Part shown: piece after piece, positions 63,757 to 64,000 of the stretch
How the letters are laid out: each line of letters starts with the position of its first letter
How positions within the stretch are numbered: the first letter of the stretch is position 1
Source of the DNA: Gammaproteobacteria bacterium
GTDB lineage: Bacteria; Pseudomonadota; Gammaproteobacteria; Enterobacterales; Alteromonadaceae
NCBI GenBank assembly: GCA_018825965.1
Contig: JAHKAA010000016.1
Coordinates: 62,001-126,000, forward strand
DNA length: 64,000 nt
Direction: 5' to 3'
Position numbers and translations under genes: made by a program
Notes under the pieces: generated by a model
What the model saw: the letters and a program-made list of their open reading frames with translations, nothing else
Database searches by the model: none
Told to the model about the DNA's origin: nothing

Positions 63757-64000
63757 AGGTTACTCTCTTAGTTTGAATTGCGTTAATGGAGCAGATTCAA
63801 AATGAACGTACCCATTGGATTCACTCACAAAAAATCACTGCTGTTGGTTGATATCGTCTGTAACACATAACCTCACATACGGAGTGATTTGAAGACGACT
63901 ATCTTGGTTTACGTTTAGGTGCTGCATGTCAACTTTGAGTGATTTAAATACATTATCGTTACAGCAGCGGCCGAGCGTAGCGAGGTCCAGTTCCAAAGGG
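63757..64000. other. Gap at the right edge with no gene seen
   Basis: I see no coding frame, terminator or repeat of note in these 244 bases. It should contain the promoter of the minus-strand gene ending at 63310. A GC-rich palindromic stretch (CGAGCGTAGCGAG) lies near the edge and may belong to a feature outside the window. Confidence 0.4.

Noticed and set aside
1..64000. Mobile elements, prophage, CRISPR, toxin-antitoxin or defence genes
   Set aside because: I looked for transposases, integrases, regularly spaced repeats, tRNA-flanked inserts and small overlapping gene pairs typical of such systems. None was found; the tandem repeats at 46.4 kb have no spacers.

Overview
The window looks like chromosomal DNA of a free-living, aerobic, motile gammaproteobacterium. 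Many genes read as orthologues of E. coli housekeeping genes: rlmA, rlmC, rlmJ, yfiF, acpH, sixA, rraB, ahpC/ahpF, yciU, mtnN, yjjX and ogt. The mix of TonB receptors, a TonB-linked phytase, many GGDEF/PAS/chemotaxis proteins and secreted hydrolases fits an Alteromonadales/Chromatiaceae-type bacterium such as Rheinheimera or a relative. The genus is inference only. I see no tRNA, rRNA, transposase, integrase, phage or CRISPR. Coding density is high, and genes on both strands share similar codon use.

Layout. 0.1-8 kb: DoxX and a pirin, a soluble PAS chemotaxis receptor, a lipoprotein esterase, an EamA exporter, envelope proteins of unknown role, acpH and sixA (overlapping tail to tail). 8-12.7 kb: rraB, a YebC-family regulator, yjjX, an FMN reductase, a membrane diguanylate cyclase and a cold-shock/Excalibur membrane protein. 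12.8-16.9 kb: ahpC-ahpF, a lytic transglycosylase, and a lipoprotein built of seven 17-18-residue EDGSG repeats. 17-24.4 kb: RNA methyltransferases (yfiF, rlmJ, rlmA), an S1/P1 nuclease, a receiver-repeat protein, the DNA-mimic protein YciU, and a possible structured RNA ending in a strong terminator. 24.4-30 kb: a large unknown protein, a beta-lactamase-fold hydrolase, an AIG2 protein, a YgjP-type metallopeptidase, an ECF sigma/anti-sigma pair and a TonB-type protein.

30-38 kb: a periplasmic histidine phosphatase, an orphan GAF-GspE/PilB ATPase, an Aer-like receptor, rlmC, a dienelactone hydrolase and a SIMPL protein. 38-46 kb is the most coherent accessory block. A lipoprotein metallophosphoesterase, an AraC regulator and a degenerate GGDEF membrane protein are transcribed leftward. 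A TonB receptor and a beta-propeller phytase lipoprotein are transcribed rightward. The gap between the two arms holds a sequence matching the Pho-box consensus at 16 of 18 positions, so the block may be a phosphate-starvation phytate-scavenging locus. 46-49.5 kb: a CheY-like regulator, a HopJ-family gene whose 3' end is triplicated in tandem with a 68-bp period, an EF-hand protein, and a YciI/HxlR pair with operator-like repeats.

49.5-64 kb: a PHB-depolymerase-family secreted esterase, a partner-switching pair (STAS protein plus receiver-PP2C phosphatase), an alkylation-repair operon (Ada-N/AraC/AlkA fusion overlapping ogt), a second pirin, mtnN plus a CbiB-like protein, and a 1501-residue propeller-PAS-GGDEF-EAL sensor. 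Signal transduction dominates the window: two chemotaxis receptors, three GGDEF proteins (one degenerate, one with EAL), three receiver proteins, an ECF sigma factor and a STAS/PP2C module.
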